Of a DNA stretch of 64,000 nucleotides, positions 1 through 8,310 are shown in pieces (position 1 is the first letter of the stretch; the number at the start of each line of letters is the position of its first letter). This stretch comes from DASZVB01 sp036272055. GTDB taxonomy: Bacteria > Myxococcota_A > Polyangia > Polyangiales > Polyangiaceae. The position numbers and the translations under genes were made by a program. The notes below the pieces were generated by a model. The model saw only the letters and a list, made by a program, of their open reading frames with translations. It did no database searches and was not told the origin of the DNA. The stretch is from contig DATAZL010000063.1 of the NCBI GenBank assembly GCA_036272055.1, positions 98,168-162,167 on the forward strand, given 5' to 3'.

Positions 1-784
1 GCATCAGCGTCACGTGATCCGGTTCGTCGTCGAGCGGAAATGCCGCCGGCTTCGCCGGCATCAGCGTCACGTGATCCGGCTCGTCGTCGAGCGGGAACGC
101 CGCCGGCCTTGCCGGCATCAGCGTCACGTGGTCCGGCTCGTCGTCGTCGAGCGCACCCACGGGCGGCTTCGCCGGCATCAGCGTCACGTGATCCGGTTCG
201 TCGTCGTCGTTCATCGCTGCCGCGACGGGACGCATGGGCACGAGGGTCGGGTGGTCGGGCTCGTCATCCTCGGCGAACACCTGCGGCTCGGGCGTGGCCG
301 CGACGAATTGCTGGCCGTTTCCCGCCGCGGCGCTTCCCTGCTTGGCTCGCTTGCCGTCGCGGTCGGCGACGAGCTTCGCGCGCAAGCGGCGCGCCACCTC
401 GTGCTCGGGTTCCCGCTCGAGCACCTCGTCGAGCATGCCGAGAGCGCGATCGAAGTGCCCTTGCGCGCCGTAGATCTCCGCGAGGGTGACCGTCGCGACC
501 GGGGGCTGCTCAGGGTGAAGGGACTCGAACCGCACGTCGCCGCGGATCATCGCCGCGGCGTCGGGCAGATTCAGGCCGACCTCGACGGCGCTCGCGATGA
601 GATCGCGCGCCACACCGAGCCAGCCGCGCACCTTCTTGCGCTCGACGGGGTTGGGCGTCCCGAGCCTCAGGACCTCGTCCACCAGCTCGACGCGCGTCAT
701 CACCTCTGGACGCTTCACGCCGAAGCGTCGCGCCTCGACCACCAGCTCGTCACGAACGAGCGCCTCGAGCGCCGTACGGTCCAT
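1..784 (-). CDS. Repeat-tailed hypothetical protein (3' end cut off by window edge)
   Basis: Open minus-strand frame from ATG at 784 to the left edge with no stop, so the C-terminus lies outside the window. It begins two bases after the aminotransferase stop and is probably translated with it. The first ~80 residues are charged and helical (MDRTALEALVRDELV, then RFGVKRPEVMTRVELVDEVL) and look like a small SAP/Rho-N-like nucleic-acid-binding fold, which is only a guess. Next comes a TPR-like stretch (AEIYGAQGHFDRALGMLDEVL, then EREPEHEVARRL). After about residue 180 the protein becomes tandem acidic repeats built on DEPDHVTLMPAKPA. No firm function is assigned. Confidence 0.75.
   Translation of the reverse strand, partial: MDRTALEALVRDELVVEARRFGVKRPEVMTRVELVDEVLRLGTPNPVERKKVRGWLGVARDLIASAVEVGLNLPDAAAMIRGDVRFESLHPEQPPVATVTLAEIYGAQGHFDRALGMLDEVLEREPEHEVARRLRAKLVADRDGKRAKQGSAAAGNGQQFVAATPEPQVFAEDDEPDHPTLVPMRPVAAAMNDDDEPDHVTLMPAKPPVGALDDDEPDHVTLMPARPAAFPLDDEPDHVTLMPAKPAAFPLDDEPDHVTLM
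2..255 (-). repeat. In-frame 57/60-bp tandem repeat encoding a DDEPDHVTLMPAKP-type unit
   Basis: The motif catcagcgtcacgtg recurs at 2, 59, 116 and 176, and a diverged copy (catgggcacgagggtcgggt) sits at 233. Spacing is 57, 57, 60 and 57 bp, always a multiple of three, so the repeat adds 19 or 20 residues per unit. On the minus strand each unit reads DDEPDH(V)TLMPA(K/R)P plus a short Ala/Phe/Pro linker. The array continues past the left edge, so its copy number is unknown. Confidence 0.9.
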
Positions 785-786
785 GG

Positions 787-2055
787 TCACTTTCTGCCGG
801 CTTTTCGGATCACGTCTTCGAGCCGATCGCACGCGGTCTCGAGCACGGACATGGCCGGGCCGAACGAGAAGCGTGCGTAGTCACGGAATCGCGAGCTCTG
901 CGCGCCGCGGCGCTTGCCGGGGTTCACGTCGAAGAACTGGCCGGGCACGGTGATCACCTTGCGCTCGAGAGCGGCGCGGAAGAGCTCCATCCCGTCGGAG
1001 AGGGGGGGAGGCAGGGCCGAGAGCTTTCCCCATACATAGAAGGTGCCCTCGGGCACGAGGTCGACGGTGACGCCCATCTTCTGCAAGCGGCCGACGAGGT
1101 AGTCTCGCTTGGCGCGGAAGGCCTGCACGATCGCACGCGTCTCGCGAATTGTCGTCTCCTCACCGAGGAGGGGCACGGCGACGCGCTGGAGCGGCTTGCT
1201 CCCGCCACCGTCGAGGAACGAGCCGGCGCTCGCGACCGCGTCGACGACTGCCTTGGGACCGACGGTCCACGACACGCGCCAGCCGGGGTAGCGCCAGTTC
1301 TTCGTCAGGCCGTCGATGATGACGACGGGATCCTTGTCGACATCCTCCACGTAGCGAGCTGCGCTCTCGATCGGGAGAGCGTCGCCGGAGGCCGTCCACA
1401 CGTAGTGCGAGTAGAACTCGTCGAGGATCAGCGTGCAGTCGAGATCGCGCGCGACGCGAACCCACCCGCGAAGCTCGTCCCCGCGCACGTGTCGACCGGT
1501 GGGGTTGCACGGGTTCGAAGCGAGGATCGCCGAGAGCCCGCGGCCGAGCACCTCGCGACGGAGGTCTTCCGCCGAGAAGGCGTAGCCGCGGTCGCCCTCG
1601 AGCAGGATGGGGATCGCGGTGAAGGCGCGGAAGATGGAGAGCAGCTCCTCGTACGCCGTGTAGTCGGGGAGAAAATGCCCGAGGTTGACGGTGCCGATGC
1701 TCGCCGCGACACGCGTGAGCGCCGTGCGCCCACCGCTCGAGACGCTCACGTTCTCCGCCGAGTACTGGGACGGCATCCCGCGCCGGAAGAGACGGTTGTA
1801 GAGCGACGCGACCGCTTCTCGTAGCTCCCACAAGCCGGCGACGGGCGCGTAGTCCTGATCGCCGGGATCGATCTCGAGCTCGTTCACGCGGGGGGGCGCG
1901 CCGGGGAGCTCACCCGTCTCGGGCTGCCCCTGTCCGAGGTTGCACCAGTCCGGATCTTCACCCGTGTAGCCGCGCGCGACGGCCTCGGTCGTCACGAAGA
2001 TGACGCCTGTCCGCGGCACGGCCCGGAATGCCGTCGTTGCCTGTTCGCCGTTCAC
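787..2055 (-). CDS. Pyridoxal-phosphate aminotransferase (class I/II fold)
   Basis: Fold-type I PLP aminotransferase of about 422 residues. Visible landmarks, numbered from the GTG at 2055, are the substrate/PLP motif NPCNPTG (181-187), the PLP-ring Asp in ILDEFYSHY (D212, Y215), the Schiff-base lysine in GLTKNWRYPGWR (K252) and the carboxylate-binding Arg (R260). The N-terminal NLGQGQPETG matches the usual start of this family. The substrate cannot be read from sequence. The start is uncertain: GTG at 2055 or GTG at 2073 are the only sensible choices downstream of the ribF stop (2076), and neither has a clear ribosome-binding site. It probably follows ribF in one transcript. Confidence 0.85.
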   Translation of the reverse strand: MNGEQATTAFRAVPRTGVIFVTTEAVARGYTGEDPDWCNLGQGQPETGELPGAPPRVNELEIDPGDQDYAPVAGLWELREAVASLYNRLFRRGMPSQYSAENVSVSSGGRTALTRVAASIGTVNLGHFLPDYTAYEELLSIFRAFTAIPILLEGDRGYAFSAEDLRREVLGRGLSAILASNPCNPTGRHVRGDELRGWVRVARDLDCTLILDEFYSHYVWTASGDALPIESAARYVEDVDKDPVVIIDGLTKNWRYPGWRVSWTVGPKAVVDAVASAGSFLDGGGSKPLQRVAVPLLGEETTIRETRAIVQAFRAKRDYLVGRLQKMGVTVDLVPEGTFYVWGKLSALPPPLSDGMELFRAALERKVITVPGQFFDVNPGKRRGAQSSRFRDYARFSFGPAMSVLETACDRLEDVIRKAGRK

Positions 2056-2075
2056 GGCGGCGGAGGCTAGCACCT

Positions 2076-3059
2076 TCAAGACCAGGCGCCGAGGGCGCCC
2101 GGATCGGGAACTTCGCGCGCCGTCGCGTGGCGCGCCGACTCGATGTCGGCGCGAATGCGGGTCACGAGCTCCTCGACGCCGGAGAACTTCATCTCGGGCC
2201 GCAGGCGGCTCACGAGGTGAACGCGCAGCCGAGCGCCGTAGAGATCCGCGTCGAAGTCGTGGAGGTGCACCTCGACGCTGAAACCCGCGGCAAACGTCGG
2301 CCGGTTGCCGATATTGGCGACGCCGGTGGCGAGACGGGTCGCGCCCCGTCCGGCGTCGAGGCGATCGACGAGGCACGCGTACACGCCATGAGGCGGCAAC
2401 GCCTCGACGACGCCATCGAGGTTCGCCGTCGGCACGCCGATGGTGCGACCCCGTCCGTCGCCCCTCACCACGACGCCGGAGAGCGCGTGGGGTCGACCGA
2501 GCAGTCGTCGCGCCTCGTCGAGATCGCCCTCCGCGATGCAAGCGCGGATGCGGCTCGACGAGAACGTTCCGCCTTCGTCGCCCGCGAGCGCCTCGGCGCG
2601 CGCCTCGAAGCCGAGACCTTTGCCGAGCTCCTCGAGCATGTGGAGCTCGCCCGCTCGGCTCTTGCCGAACCGAAAATTCTGCCCCACCACGACGACCCGG
2701 GCACCGAGGTCGCGCGCGAGGAGCTCTTCCGCGAACTCGCGCGGGCTCGTCCCGGCGAGCTCCATCGTGAACGGCTCGACGACGACCTGGAGCTCCGGCG
2801 ACAGACGGCAGAGGAGCTCGACCTTGCGCTCGAGCGGCGTGAGCACCGGAAGGCCACCGCGCCCGAGCACCTCGGAAGGGTGCGGATGAAACGTGAGAAC
2901 GACGAGGGCGAGCCCCTTGTCGCGCGCGGTCTCGGTGGCGCGCGCGAGCACGGCCCGGTGCCCGGCGTGAACGCCGTCGAAGTTACCGATCGCGACGAGG
3001 CTCCCCGCGCCGCCGCGGGCGAACGAGCGCGCACCGTCGATACGCCGTGGCTGGACCAC
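2076..3059 (-). CDS. ribF: Bifunctional riboflavin kinase / FAD synthetase
   Basis: Phosphorylates riboflavin to FMN and adenylates FMN to FAD in the cytoplasm. The N-terminal nucleotidyltransferase half has the HIGH-like motif GNFDGVHAGH, followed by LTFHPHPSEVL and VGQNFRFGKSRAG. The C-terminal flavokinase half starts near HALSGVVVRGDGRGRTIGVPTANL, with GVYACLVD and FDADLYGARLRVHLVSRLR. About 327 residues from the GTG at 3059, close to the family norm of ~310. The frame stays open to 3155, but that would overlap the divergent holA start, so the GTG is preferred. The ribA gene lies two genes away on the other strand. Confidence 0.9.
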   Translation of the reverse strand: MVQPRRIDGARSFARGGAGSLVAIGNFDGVHAGHRAVLARATETARDKGLALVVLTFHPHPSEVLGRGGLPVLTPLERKVELLCRLSPELQVVVEPFTMELAGTSPREFAEELLARDLGARVVVVGQNFRFGKSRAGELHMLEELGKGLGFEARAEALAGDEGGTFSSSRIRACIAEGDLDEARRLLGRPHALSGVVVRGDGRGRTIGVPTANLDGVVEALPPHGVYACLVDRLDAGRGATRLATGVANIGNRPTFAAGFSVEVHLHDFDADLYGARLRVHLVSRLRPEMKFSGVEELVTRIRADIESARHATAREVPDPGALGAWS

Positions 3060-3140
3060 GGCGGTTTCTACTACGCCGGCTCGTCGCCGGCCAAGCGCAC
3101 CTTGCCTCGCAGCGACGCCGGGCGTAATGACGGCACCGCA

Positions 3141-4208
3141 ATGACCCCTGAGCAAGCGGTCGCCGAAGCGCGCAAGGCCGAGCTTCGCCCCGTCTACCTG
3201 CTCGCGGGGGAAGAGCGATACCTGTCGTCGCTCGTGCTCGGGGAGCTCAGGAAGGCGACTCTGGGCGGACTCGACCTCGGCTTGAACGACGACCAGTTCG
3301 ACGCCGGAGACGCCGACGCCGACACCGTCCTCTCGGCGGCACGGACGCTCCCCATGATGGCCAAGCGAAGGCTCGTCGTGGTCCGCTCCATCGAGCGCTG
3401 GGAACCGAAGGGCGAGGCGAAGCCCGACGCAAGCCCGAAGAGCAAGGGCTCCGCGCTCGATCGCATCGCCGAATACGCCGCTGCCCCGTCACCGACCACG
3501 ACGCTCATCCTGGTCGCAGGCAAGCTCGACGCGCGCCGTCGCCTGGTCGTGCTCGCCAAGAAGGACGGTTTCATCGTCGACTGCGAGGCTCCGTCTCGCA
3601 ACATGCTCCCGTCGTGGATCATCCGGCGCGCGAAGGATCGCGGGAAGACAGTGTCGCCCGCCGTCGCCGAGCTCCTCGCGGACATCGCCGGCCCCGAGCT
3701 CTCGCGTCTCGACGACGCCATCGAGCGGCTCTCGCTCTACGTCGGTGCCGAAGTCGAGATCGGCGAAGACGCCGTGGCCGACGCGATCGTCGGAGTCAAA
3801 CCGTCGAGCGTCTGGGAGCTGGTCGGCGCGGTCGGCCGACGAGATCTCGGCACAGCGCTCGCCGCGCTGGCGCGCATCTACGACCCGAAGGATCGCGGCC
3901 TGCCGCTCCTCGGCACTCTGGCCTGGTCCATGCGACAGCTCATAAAATTCCAGGGCGCGACGGCTCGGGGGCTCTCCCCTCCGGACGCAGCGCGGCATGC
4001 GGGCGCCCCGCCCTTCAAGGCCGGCGAGCTCGCCGCCCAGGTGAAGCAGCTCGGGGCACGTGATCTGGAGCGTTTTCTGCTCGTCCTGGCCGACATGGAC
4101 CTCGCGCTCAAGGGCGGCTCTAAGCGCCCGGCGCGGGCGACAATCGAAGCATCTCTCGTAACTCTTTGCCGGCGGTCGCGTTCTGACGACCCAGTAGCGA
4201 GGGCTTGA
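3141..4208 (+). CDS. holA: DNA polymerase III subunit delta
   Basis: Clamp-loader delta subunit that opens the beta sliding clamp. 355 residues from the ATG at 3141, typical for HolA. The N-terminal domain begins RPVYLLAGEERYL, the family signature; it continues with LPMMAKRRLVVVRSIERW, a positively charged linker, and then helical domains II and III (LSRLDDAIERLSLYVG, WELVGAVGRRDLGTALAAL, RQLIKFQGAT). It is divergent from ribF, with about 80 bp between the chosen starts. The frame is open far upstream, but only the part from 3141 resembles HolA. Confidence 0.9.
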   Translation: MTPEQAVAEARKAELRPVYLLAGEERYLSSLVLGELRKATLGGLDLGLNDDQFDAGDADADTVLSAARTLPMMAKRRLVVVRSIERWEPKGEAKPDASPKSKGSALDRIAEYAAAPSPTTTLILVAGKLDARRRLVVLAKKDGFIVDCEAPSRNMLPSWIIRRAKDRGKTVSPAVAELLADIAGPELSRLDDAIERLSLYVGAEVEIGEDAVADAIVGVKPSSVWELVGAVGRRDLGTALAALARIYDPKDRGLPLLGTLAWSMRQLIKFQGATARGLSPPDAARHAGAPPFKAGELAAQVKQLGARDLERFLLVLADMDLALKGGSKRPARATIEASLVTLCRRSRSDDPVARA

Positions 4209-4243
4209 CCCCAGGTGGGCAGGCCTCAGGTTGTAGGCTAATA

Positions 4244-5035
4244 ATGTGGAAACCGGTGCCCTCCAGCCCAAACGGAACGGTGCGCAACGGCACCAACGGC
4301 CAGGTCGTTGGCCAAGTCAGCCCGCAGATTAATCGCCACCCCGTTTCCATGCATCGCCTCGAGGCTCTCGCGAAGGCGCCGTTGCCGACCCCGCACGGTG
4401 TCTTTCAGTTGCACGTGTTCCGCTGGGACGATCCAGAGGCGCACCCCGGGCTGTCGAACGAGCACCTCGCGCTCGTGATGGGTGACGTGCGTGGCGCGCG
4501 CCGCGTCGCTGTGCGCGTGCACTCGGAGTGTCTGACGAGCGAGGTCTTCGGCTCCCTCAAGTGCGACTGCCGTCAGCAGCTCGAGCAGGCCATGGCAGAG
4601 GTTGCACGCCGTGGCCAGGGCGTCGTGCTCTACCTCCGGCAGGAGGGTCGCGGCATCGGCCTCGCGAACAAGATCCGCGCCTACGCGTTGCAGGAGCTCG
4701 GCGCCGACACCATCGAGGCGAACCGTCTCCTCCATCTTCCGGTCGACGCCCGTCAGTACGACGTCGCAGCCGCAATGCTCCGCTCGCTCGGCGTCGAGTC
4801 GGTGGAGCTCATGACCAACAACCCGAAGAAGCTCGAGTCCCTCGCCAACCTGGGCATCCACGTCGAGGGGCGTCTGCCCGTCCTCGTCGAGCCGAACCAC
4901 TACTCTGCCGGTTATCTCGACGTGAAGCGCCGTCACATGCAGCACGAGCTTCCGAGCAGCGTGTCGCACGCGATGCCGCCGAGCGAGAGCGACGTCCTTC
5001 CGCAGCTCGAGCCGCGCAAGGTCTCGGGCGACTGA
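4244..5035 (+). CDS. ribA: GTP cyclohydrolase II
   Basis: First step of riboflavin synthesis: GTP to 2,5-diamino-6-ribosylamino-pyrimidinone phosphate plus formate and pyrophosphate. Zinc ligands are visible in VRVHSECLTSEVFGSLKCDC (C96, C107, C109 from the ATG at 4244). The GTP-binding/catalytic block follows as YLRQEGRGIGLANKIRAY, then ANRLLHLPVDARQYDVAAAML and MTNNPKKLESL. It is a stand-alone RibA of ~263 residues with no RibB domain. The ~48-residue N-terminal lead before HRLEALAKAPLPT is poorly conserved, so ATG at 4349 is an alternative start. It follows holA by 35 bp and converges on glmU with four bases between stops. Confidence 0.93.
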   Translation: MWKPVPSSPNGTVRNGTNGQVVGQVSPQINRHPVSMHRLEALAKAPLPTPHGVFQLHVFRWDDPEAHPGLSNEHLALVMGDVRGARRVAVRVHSECLTSEVFGSLKCDCRQQLEQAMAEVARRGQGVVLYLRQEGRGIGLANKIRAYALQELGADTIEANRLLHLPVDARQYDVAAAMLRSLGVESVELMTNNPKKLESLANLGIHVEGRLPVLVEPNHYSAGYLDVKRRHMQHELPSSVSHAMPPSESDVLPQLEPRKVSGD

Positions 5036-5039
5036 GCCG

Positions 5040-6443
5040 TCAGCCCTTCTTCTTCGAAGCGGCGAGACGGCTCTTGAGACGCGAGGCGTAGCCGAGCTTC
5101 GTCTCCTGCTTCACGCGCGCTATCGCGAGCGCGTCGTCGGGGACGTCCTTCGTCACGGTGGTGCCGGTCGCGACGTAGGCGCCCTTGCCGATGGTGATCG
5201 GCGCGACGAGCTGCGAGTCGCTTCCGATGAAGGCGCCCTCGCCGATCGTCGTCGTGTGCTTCGAGAAGCCGTCGTAGTTGCAGAAGATGGTTCCCGCGCC
5301 GATGTTCGCGCCGGGCCCGACGTCGCCGTCCCCCAGATACGCGAGGTGGTTCGCCTTCGCGCCCTTGCCCATCCTCGTCTTCTTCGTCTCGACGAAATTG
5401 CCGATGTGCGCGTCGTCCTCGATGATGCTGCCGGGCCGTAGGTGCGCGAACGGGCCGATCTGCGCGCCCGAGCCGACGCTGCTCACCGTGATGACGCTGT
5501 ACGGCTTCACGTTGGTGCGCTCGCCGAGCTCGGAGTCGGTGACGACGGAGCCGGCGTCCACGACGGTACCGGCGCCGACACGCGTGCGACCGCGGAGCTC
5601 CACGGCGTTCTCGATGCGCGCGTCCTCCCCGATGCTCACTGTGTCGTCGATGCGCGCGCCGCCGCGGACGGTGACGCCGGCGATGCGGTGCCGCTCCGCG
5701 ATCCGACGGAAGAGCGACTCCTCGGCGTGGGCGAGCTGCGAGCGGTCGTTCACGCCGACGAGCGCGTCGGCCGTGCCGACGACGGCAGCGGCGCCGCCTT
5801 CCCTGGCGGCGAAGGCGATGACGTCGGTGAGATACAGCTCGCCCTGCACGTTGTTCGGCTCGAGCGTCGCGAGACCTGCGCGAAGCAGCTCCCCGCGTGC
5901 GGCGTAGAAGCCGGAGTTCACCTCCTTGAGGCGTGCACGGAGATCGGCACCGATGTCCTTGTCCTCCCGCACGGAAAGGACGCGCCCCTCTTCGTCGCGC
6001 ACGACGCGGCCGTAGCCCGACGGATCGTCGAGCTGGGCCGAGAGCAGGGAGATCGTCGTCGTGGCATTACCTAGCGGAACGAGGAGCTCGGCGAGATCCG
6101 CTTGCCGGATGAGAGGCGCGTCACCTATCAGGATGAGCACCCGCTCGGCGTCACCGATCGAGCCGAGCCCGATCCGGGCTGCGTCACCGGTGCCGCGTGG
6201 GACGGGCTGAACCGCCGTCGTGACCTCGACCGAGGGGAACGCCGCCTTCACGTGCGCGAGGATCGGCGCCTCGGTGTCCTTGCTGACGACGACCACGACG
6301 CGCTCGGCGCCCGCGGCCACCGCCGCAGCGATCGGATAGTGGACGAGGGGGCGGCCCGCGACGGGGTGCAAGACCTTCGGCAAGCGGCTCTTCATCCGCT
6401 TCCCCTGCCCGCCCGCCAAGACGATCGCTGCGACTCGCTCCAT
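5040..6443 (-). CDS. glmU: Bifunctional GlcNAc-1-P uridyltransferase / GlcN-1-P acetyltransferase
   Basis: Makes UDP-N-acetylglucosamine for peptidoglycan and lipopolysaccharide. The N-terminal pyrophosphorylase domain opens with VLAGGQGKRMKSRLPKVLH, and RGTGDA, LILIGDAPLI and YGRVVRDEEG follow. The C-terminal acetyltransferase domain is a left-handed beta helix of hexapeptide repeats, including IGPFAHLRPGS, GNFVETKK, NHLAYLGD, GANIGAGTIFCNYDG and HTTTIGEGAFIGSDSQLVAP. 467 residues, close to the usual ~456. ATG start at 6443. It is divergent from the phosphate-uptake genes; the shared 175-bp gap contains a 16-bp inverted repeat. Confidence 0.96.
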   Translation of the reverse strand: MERVAAIVLAGGQGKRMKSRLPKVLHPVAGRPLVHYPIAAAVAAGAERVVVVVSKDTEAPILAHVKAAFPSVEVTTAVQPVPRGTGDAARIGLGSIGDAERVLILIGDAPLIRQADLAELLVPLGNATTTISLLSAQLDDPSGYGRVVRDEEGRVLSVREDKDIGADLRARLKEVNSGFYAARGELLRAGLATLEPNNVQGELYLTDVIAFAAREGGAAAVVGTADALVGVNDRSQLAHAEESLFRRIAERHRIAGVTVRGGARIDDTVSIGEDARIENAVELRGRTRVGAGTVVDAGSVVTDSELGERTNVKPYSVITVSSVGSGAQIGPFAHLRPGSIIEDDAHIGNFVETKKTRMGKGAKANHLAYLGDGDVGPGANIGAGTIFCNYDGFSKHTTTIGEGAFIGSDSQLVAPITIGKGAYVATGTTVTKDVPDDALAIARVKQETKLGYASRLKSRLAASKKKG

Positions 6444-6506
6444 GATGTCGGTTCCTTGAATCGGTATGGCGCGCCCCGGAGGCGAATGCGCGATGGGGGA
6501 TCATAC

Positions 6507-6522
6507 CGCGGAAGATTCCGCG
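6507..6522. promoter_or_regulatory. 16-bp inverted repeat between glmU and the phosphate-uptake genes
   Basis: CGCGGAAGATTCCGCG consists of two 7-bp arms around GA. It lies 64 bp upstream of glmU and 97 bp upstream of the DUF47 gene, in the only spacer between two divergent transcripts. The two-base centre makes it unlikely as an RNA hairpin, so a protein operator is the better guess. It does not resemble a Pho box that I can recognise. Confidence 0.35.
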
Positions 6523-6618
6523 AGGAGCGCGACGAGATGTCACAATTTCGGCCCTCGACGCCGAACTCGATTCCCTCGGACGAGACCCGCAGGCTAGTCT
6601 CGCGCGCCTTCGGGAACC

Positions 6619-7248
6619 ATGTTCGGAATCGGCCAGAAAAAGAGCGACCTCGCGTTTTACGAGGCCTTCACCGCGCACGCGGCGAAGAGCGTCGAAGCTT
6701 CACGCCTGGTCGCAAGGATGATCGCGGAGCCCGACAAGATCCCCGAGCTCGCCAAGGCGGTTCAGGAGACCGAGGGCGCAGGGGACAAGATCACCCACGA
6801 GACGATCGCCCACCTCCACGGGACGTGGCTCACGCCGATCGATCGCGCCGACATCCACTCCCTCATCACGTCGCTCGACGACGTGCTCGACCTGACCGAA
6901 GCGGTGTCGGAGCGCATGCTGCTCTACGGGCTGACGAGCATGCCCGTGTTCGTTGCAAAGCTCGCCGACGTGCTGGTGCGCGCGACGATCGACATGGAGC
7001 GGGCGGTTCGATTGCTCCCGCAGGTCAAGCAGCCGAAGGAGATGCTCGACCTGTGCGTCGAGATCAACCGGCTCGAGAACGAGGCCGACGAGGAATACCG
7101 GCGCGCGCTCGCGGAGCTCTTCAGGGGCGGCTACGACGCACTCACCGTCCTCAAGTGGCGCGACATCATCGACAATCTCGAGTCCGCGACCGATCGCTGT
7201 GAGGACGTCGCGAACATCCTCGAAGGCATCGTCCTCGAGTACGCCTAG
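6619..7248 (+). CDS. DUF47 / PhoU-like Pit accessory protein
   Basis: 209-residue all-helical protein of the DUF47 family, cytoplasmic relatives of PhoU encoded next to PiT phosphate transporters. Typical segments are FYEAFTAHAAKSVEASRLV, EGAGDKITHETIAHLHGTW, LTPIDRADIHSLITSLDDVLD and LENEADEEYRRALAELF, ending DIIDNLESATDRCEDVANIL. The acidic E/DxxxD clusters are those thought to bind metal in PhoU-like proteins. It lies 20 bp upstream of the transporter gene, so the pair should be co-transcribed, and it probably modulates transporter activity. Confidence 0.9.
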   Translation: MFGIGQKKSDLAFYEAFTAHAAKSVEASRLVARMIAEPDKIPELAKAVQETEGAGDKITHETIAHLHGTWLTPIDRADIHSLITSLDDVLDLTEAVSERMLLYGLTSMPVFVAKLADVLVRATIDMERAVRLLPQVKQPKEMLDLCVEINRLENEADEEYRRALAELFRGGYDALTVLKWRDIIDNLESATDRCEDVANILEGIVLEYA

Positions 7249-7268
7249 TCGTCCCGGAAACGCTATAG

Positions 7269-8273
7269 ATGCAGGCTCTCGTCGCGATCATCTGTCTCGC
7301 GCTCGCCTTCGACTTCATCAACGGCTTCCACGACGCGGCAAACTCGATTGCCACGGTCGTCTCCACCCGCGTGCTGAGCCCCCGCTGGGCCGTGCTGTGG
7401 GCGGCGGGCTTCAACTTCGTCGCGTTCCTCTTCTTCGAGACGAAGGTCGCGGGCAACATCGCGAAGGGCGTCGACCCTCACGTGGTCACGCTGACCCTCG
7501 TCGCGGCGGGGCTCATCGGCGCGATCATCTGGGATCTCCTCACGTGGTGGTGGGCTCTCCCGACGTCCTCGTCGCACGCGCTCCTCGGTGGCCTTGCCGG
7601 CGCGGCCATCGTCAAGGCCGGCCCGTCCTCGCTCGACTCGGCGCTGTTCCTGAAGACCGGGCTCTTCATCGTGCTCTCGCCGGCGCTCGGGCTCGTCCTC
7701 GGTGCGATCCTGATGCGCATCCTCATGCTCACGCTCGGCCGCCTCGCGCCGAGCGTCATCGATCGCAGGTTCAGACGCCTCCAGCTGATCTCGGCGGCGC
7801 TCTACTCGATGGGCCACGGCGGCAACGACGCCCAGAAGACGGCGGGCATCATCGTCGCGGCGCTCGTCGCGACCGGCCACATCACGGTCGAAGCTGGCCA
7901 GCGACCTCACGTGCCGGCCTGGGTGATCCTGTCGTGCTTCGCCGCGATGGGGCTCGGCACCCTCTCCGGCGGCTGGCGCATCGTGCGCACCATGGGCATG
8001 CGCATCACGAAGCTCGCGCCGATCGGGGGTTTCTGCGCGGAGACCAGCGGAGCGATCACGCTCTTCATCGCGACGCAGCTGGGCGTGCCCGTGTCGACGA
8101 CGCACACCATCACCGGCGCCATCGTCGGAACCGGGTCGGTGCAGAAGCTCTCCGCGGTGCGCTGGGGCGTCGCAAGCCGGATCGTGTGGGCGTGGGTCCT
8201 CACCGTGCCCGGCGCGGCATTGCTCAGCGCCCTCACGTATTTCGTCGCAGTCCACGTCGGCATCGTGCCGTAG
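7269..8273 (+). CDS. PiT-family inorganic phosphate transporter
   Basis: Inner-membrane symporter for inorganic phosphate, probably as a metal-phosphate complex, of the PiT family. The duplicated family signature is present: FINGFHDAANSIATVV near the N-terminus and MGHGGNDAQKTAGII in the second half. Also visible are WWALPTSSSHALLGGLAGAA and its internal repeat VPVSTTHTITGAIVGTG. About ten hydrophobic segments over 334 residues fit the short bacterial PiT type. Start is the ATG at 7269. It forms an operon with the DUF47 gene and is followed by a hairpin at the stop codon. Confidence 0.93.
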   Translation: MQALVAIICLALAFDFINGFHDAANSIATVVSTRVLSPRWAVLWAAGFNFVAFLFFETKVAGNIAKGVDPHVVTLTLVAAGLIGAIIWDLLTWWWALPTSSSHALLGGLAGAAIVKAGPSSLDSALFLKTGLFIVLSPALGLVLGAILMRILMLTLGRLAPSVIDRRFRRLQLISAALYSMGHGGNDAQKTAGIIVAALVATGHITVEAGQRPHVPAWVILSCFAAMGLGTLSGGWRIVRTMGMRITKLAPIGGFCAETSGAITLFIATQLGVPVSTTHTITGAIVGTGSVQKLSAVRWGVASRIVWAWVLTVPGAALLSALTYFVAVHVGIVP

Positions 8274-8290
8274 GCGACCGTTCGGTCGCC
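8273..8290. terminator. Hairpin between the convergent pit and transglycosylase genes
   Basis: GGCGACC-GTTC-GGTCGCC, a perfect 7-bp stem with a 4-base loop, begins inside the pit stop codon. It lies in the 37-bp gap between two convergent genes. No T-run follows on either strand, so intrinsic termination is uncertain; it may act as a bidirectional or 3'-protective hairpin. Confidence 0.45.
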
Positions 8291-8310
8291 GAGGCATGCG
8301 GCGTCAGCAC

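Noticed and set aside
2..255. Regularly spaced repeats that could be mistaken for a CRISPR array
   Set aside because: Units are contiguous and in frame, with no unique spacers; they encode a protein repeat.
514..536. tRNA-like T-arm (ggttcgagtccc on the minus strand)
   Set aside because: No acceptor, D or anticodon arm around it, and it lies in frame inside the left-edge protein (VRFESLHPE).
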